This document shows, piece after piece, positions 63,289-64,000 of a stretch of 64,000 nt of DNA. Every line of letters begins with the position of its first letter. Within the stretch, counting starts at the first letter, position 1. Made by a program: the position numbers and the translations under genes. The notes under the pieces are model-generated. The model made no database searches. It was given only the letters and a program-made list of their open reading frames with translations, and was not told the DNA's origin. This DNA comes from Myxococcus fulvus (GTDB taxonomy: Bacteria; Myxococcota; Myxococcia; Myxococcales; Myxococcaceae): assembly GCF_900111765.1 (NCBI RefSeq), contig NZ_FOIB01000005.1:62001-126000 (forward strand), read 5' to 3'.

Positions 63289-64000
63289 CTACTCGGCGCA
63301 GTCCTTGTCGTAGTTCAGCTCCCGCTTCTCGATGACCTTGTCCTCCTCGACCAGCTTCTGCCCGTCCCACTTCACGACGGTGCGCGTGGTGTCGCTCGGC
63401 AGGAAGTTGCACGCGGCCCCCACCGCGTAGGTGCAGCGCCGGGTCACCACGAAGGCCGTCTTGCGAGAGGGCTCCAGCGTCGTGTCGCAGCCCTCCATCC
63501 CCATGCCCGTCGGGGAGTGCTCGTCCTCCATGCTCACCTTGCCCAGGTACTTGCCCGTCGCGTCGCGCGCCACCACGTCCAGCCACAGCACCACGCGGCC
63601 ATCCCCCAACGACACCGGCGGCTTCAGCTGGGAGACGATGCGCGTCAGCGTCACGCCACCCGCCCCCACCTTCAACATCGCCGGCTCCTGGAGCACGCGC
63701 TCGCCCCCCGCCTCCTTCCACTTCGGACACGCGGACACCGACTGCGTCACCGGCCGCTCGTAGATGAACGGGTGATACGCCTTCAACAGGCGGCGCTGCA
63801 CCGCGGCCTCGTCACTCCGACAGAACCCCAGCAACACGACCTCGAAACCCGGGTTGAGCCCCGGCACCGAGCCGCTCGACACCGTCTTCGGAAAGCCTTC
63901 CGCCAGCACGAGCGCCTGCGCGAGCAGCTCCCGCTCCGACTCCCACTTCGCCACCGAGGCCTTCGCGGCCTCCGCGTCCTTGCCGCCTCCCCAGATGACC
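63289..64000 (-). CDS. Protein of unknown function, 5' end beyond the window
   Basis: The frame runs without stop to the right edge; 237 residues are visible. The upstream codons read VIWGGGKDAEAAKAS in frame before the GTG at 63954, so the true start lies outside the window. Visible stretches: FEVVLLGFCRSDEAAVQRRLL, WLDVVARDATGKYLGKVSMEDE, CDTTLEPSRKTAFVVTRRCTYAVGAACNFL. Four or more cysteines suggest an envelope protein. No family recognised. Confidence 0.65.
   Translation of the reverse strand, partial: VIWGGGKDAEAAKASVAKWESERELLAQALVLAEGFPKTVSSGSVPGLNPGFEVVLLGFCRSDEAAVQRRLLKAYHPFIYERPVTQSVSACPKWKEAGGERVLQEPAMLKVGAGGVTLTRIVSQLKPPVSLGDGRVVLWLDVVARDATGKYLGKVSMEDEHSPTGMGMEGCDTTLEPSRKTAFVVTRRCTYAVGAACNFLPSDTTRTVVKWDGQKLVEEDKVIEKRELNYDKDCAE

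Overview
The window is chromosomal DNA of a myxobacterium, most likely a member of the Myxococcaceae (Myxococcus, Corallococcus or relatives). Three things point there. Base composition is very G+C rich throughout, with G/C third positions and many GTG and TTG starts. The first 8 kb carry an exoA-H-like spore-coat polysaccharide operon in the order known from Myxococcus xanthus. The rest has typical myxobacterial content: a stand-alone NtrC-type regulator, Ser/Thr kinase and FHA proteins, a DUF4388 protein, a caspase-like protein and a MoxR/VWA pair. I see no rRNA, CRISPR array, insertion sequence or prophage.

Layout. 1-8.0 kb (minus strand): exo operon, from exoA (OPX lipoprotein) through exoB (beta barrel), exoC (Wzz-like), exoD (tyrosine kinase), exoE (priming sugar transferase), exoF (YvcK-like), exoG (acyltransferase) to the start of exoH, which runs off the left edge. 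A good sigma-54 type -24/-12 sequence lies before exoA. 8.3-12.5 kb: a small membrane protein, an SDR dehydrogenase and divergent MarR regulator sharing a perfect inverted repeat, a BamA-like outer-membrane protein, a TetR regulator and an EVE-domain protein. 12.5-16.3 kb: an amino-acid permease, an ECF sigma/anti-sigma/Spy-like three-gene unit joined by ATGA overlaps, and a GNAT. 16.3-19.4 kb: aromatic amino-acid genes, with two overlapping prephenate dehydratase genes facing a DAHP synthase. 19.6-24.9 kb: a TPR protein, an exported caspase fused to a repeat and beta-barrel region with its anti-sigma-like partner, and an epimerase-GNAT fusion. 24.9-29.2 kb: an NtrC-type regulator, a degenerate GGDEF protein, a glutaredoxin-like protein and a DUF4388 protein.

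29.3-35.7 kb: a penicillin-binding transpeptidase, an ABC-2 exporter, TusA, a membrane-anchored protein with three DsbA domains, and RidA. 35.7-43.4 kb: a signalling block with bifunctional Rel, two zinc-ribbon/FHA proteins around a Ser/Thr kinase, a DksA-type protein and a diadenylate cyclase. 43.4-48.8 kb: a MoxR AAA+ ATPase, a VWA protein and a coiled-coil protein, resembling an enlarged RavA/ViaA system. 48.9-58.6 kb: a DCC thiol protein, DnaK, a diacylglycerol-kinase-like protein, a methyltransferase, DUF493, PIN-PhoH, GreB and a tRNA-Lys/tRNA-Glu pair. 58.6-64 kb: a 6PGDH-like reductase, a GT4 glycosyltransferase, a more A+T-rich stretch with an orphan secreted protein, a Gly/Ala-rich protein with a tandem operator-like sequence upstream, and an unknown protein cut by the right edge.

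Recurring themes are envelope and polysaccharide biogenesis, disulfide/thiol chemistry (DsbA x3, TusA, glutaredoxin, DCC) and stress or nucleotide signalling (Rel, DksA, c-di-AMP, DnaK, GreB). Functions are assigned from motifs and family knowledge read by eye; no database search was run.
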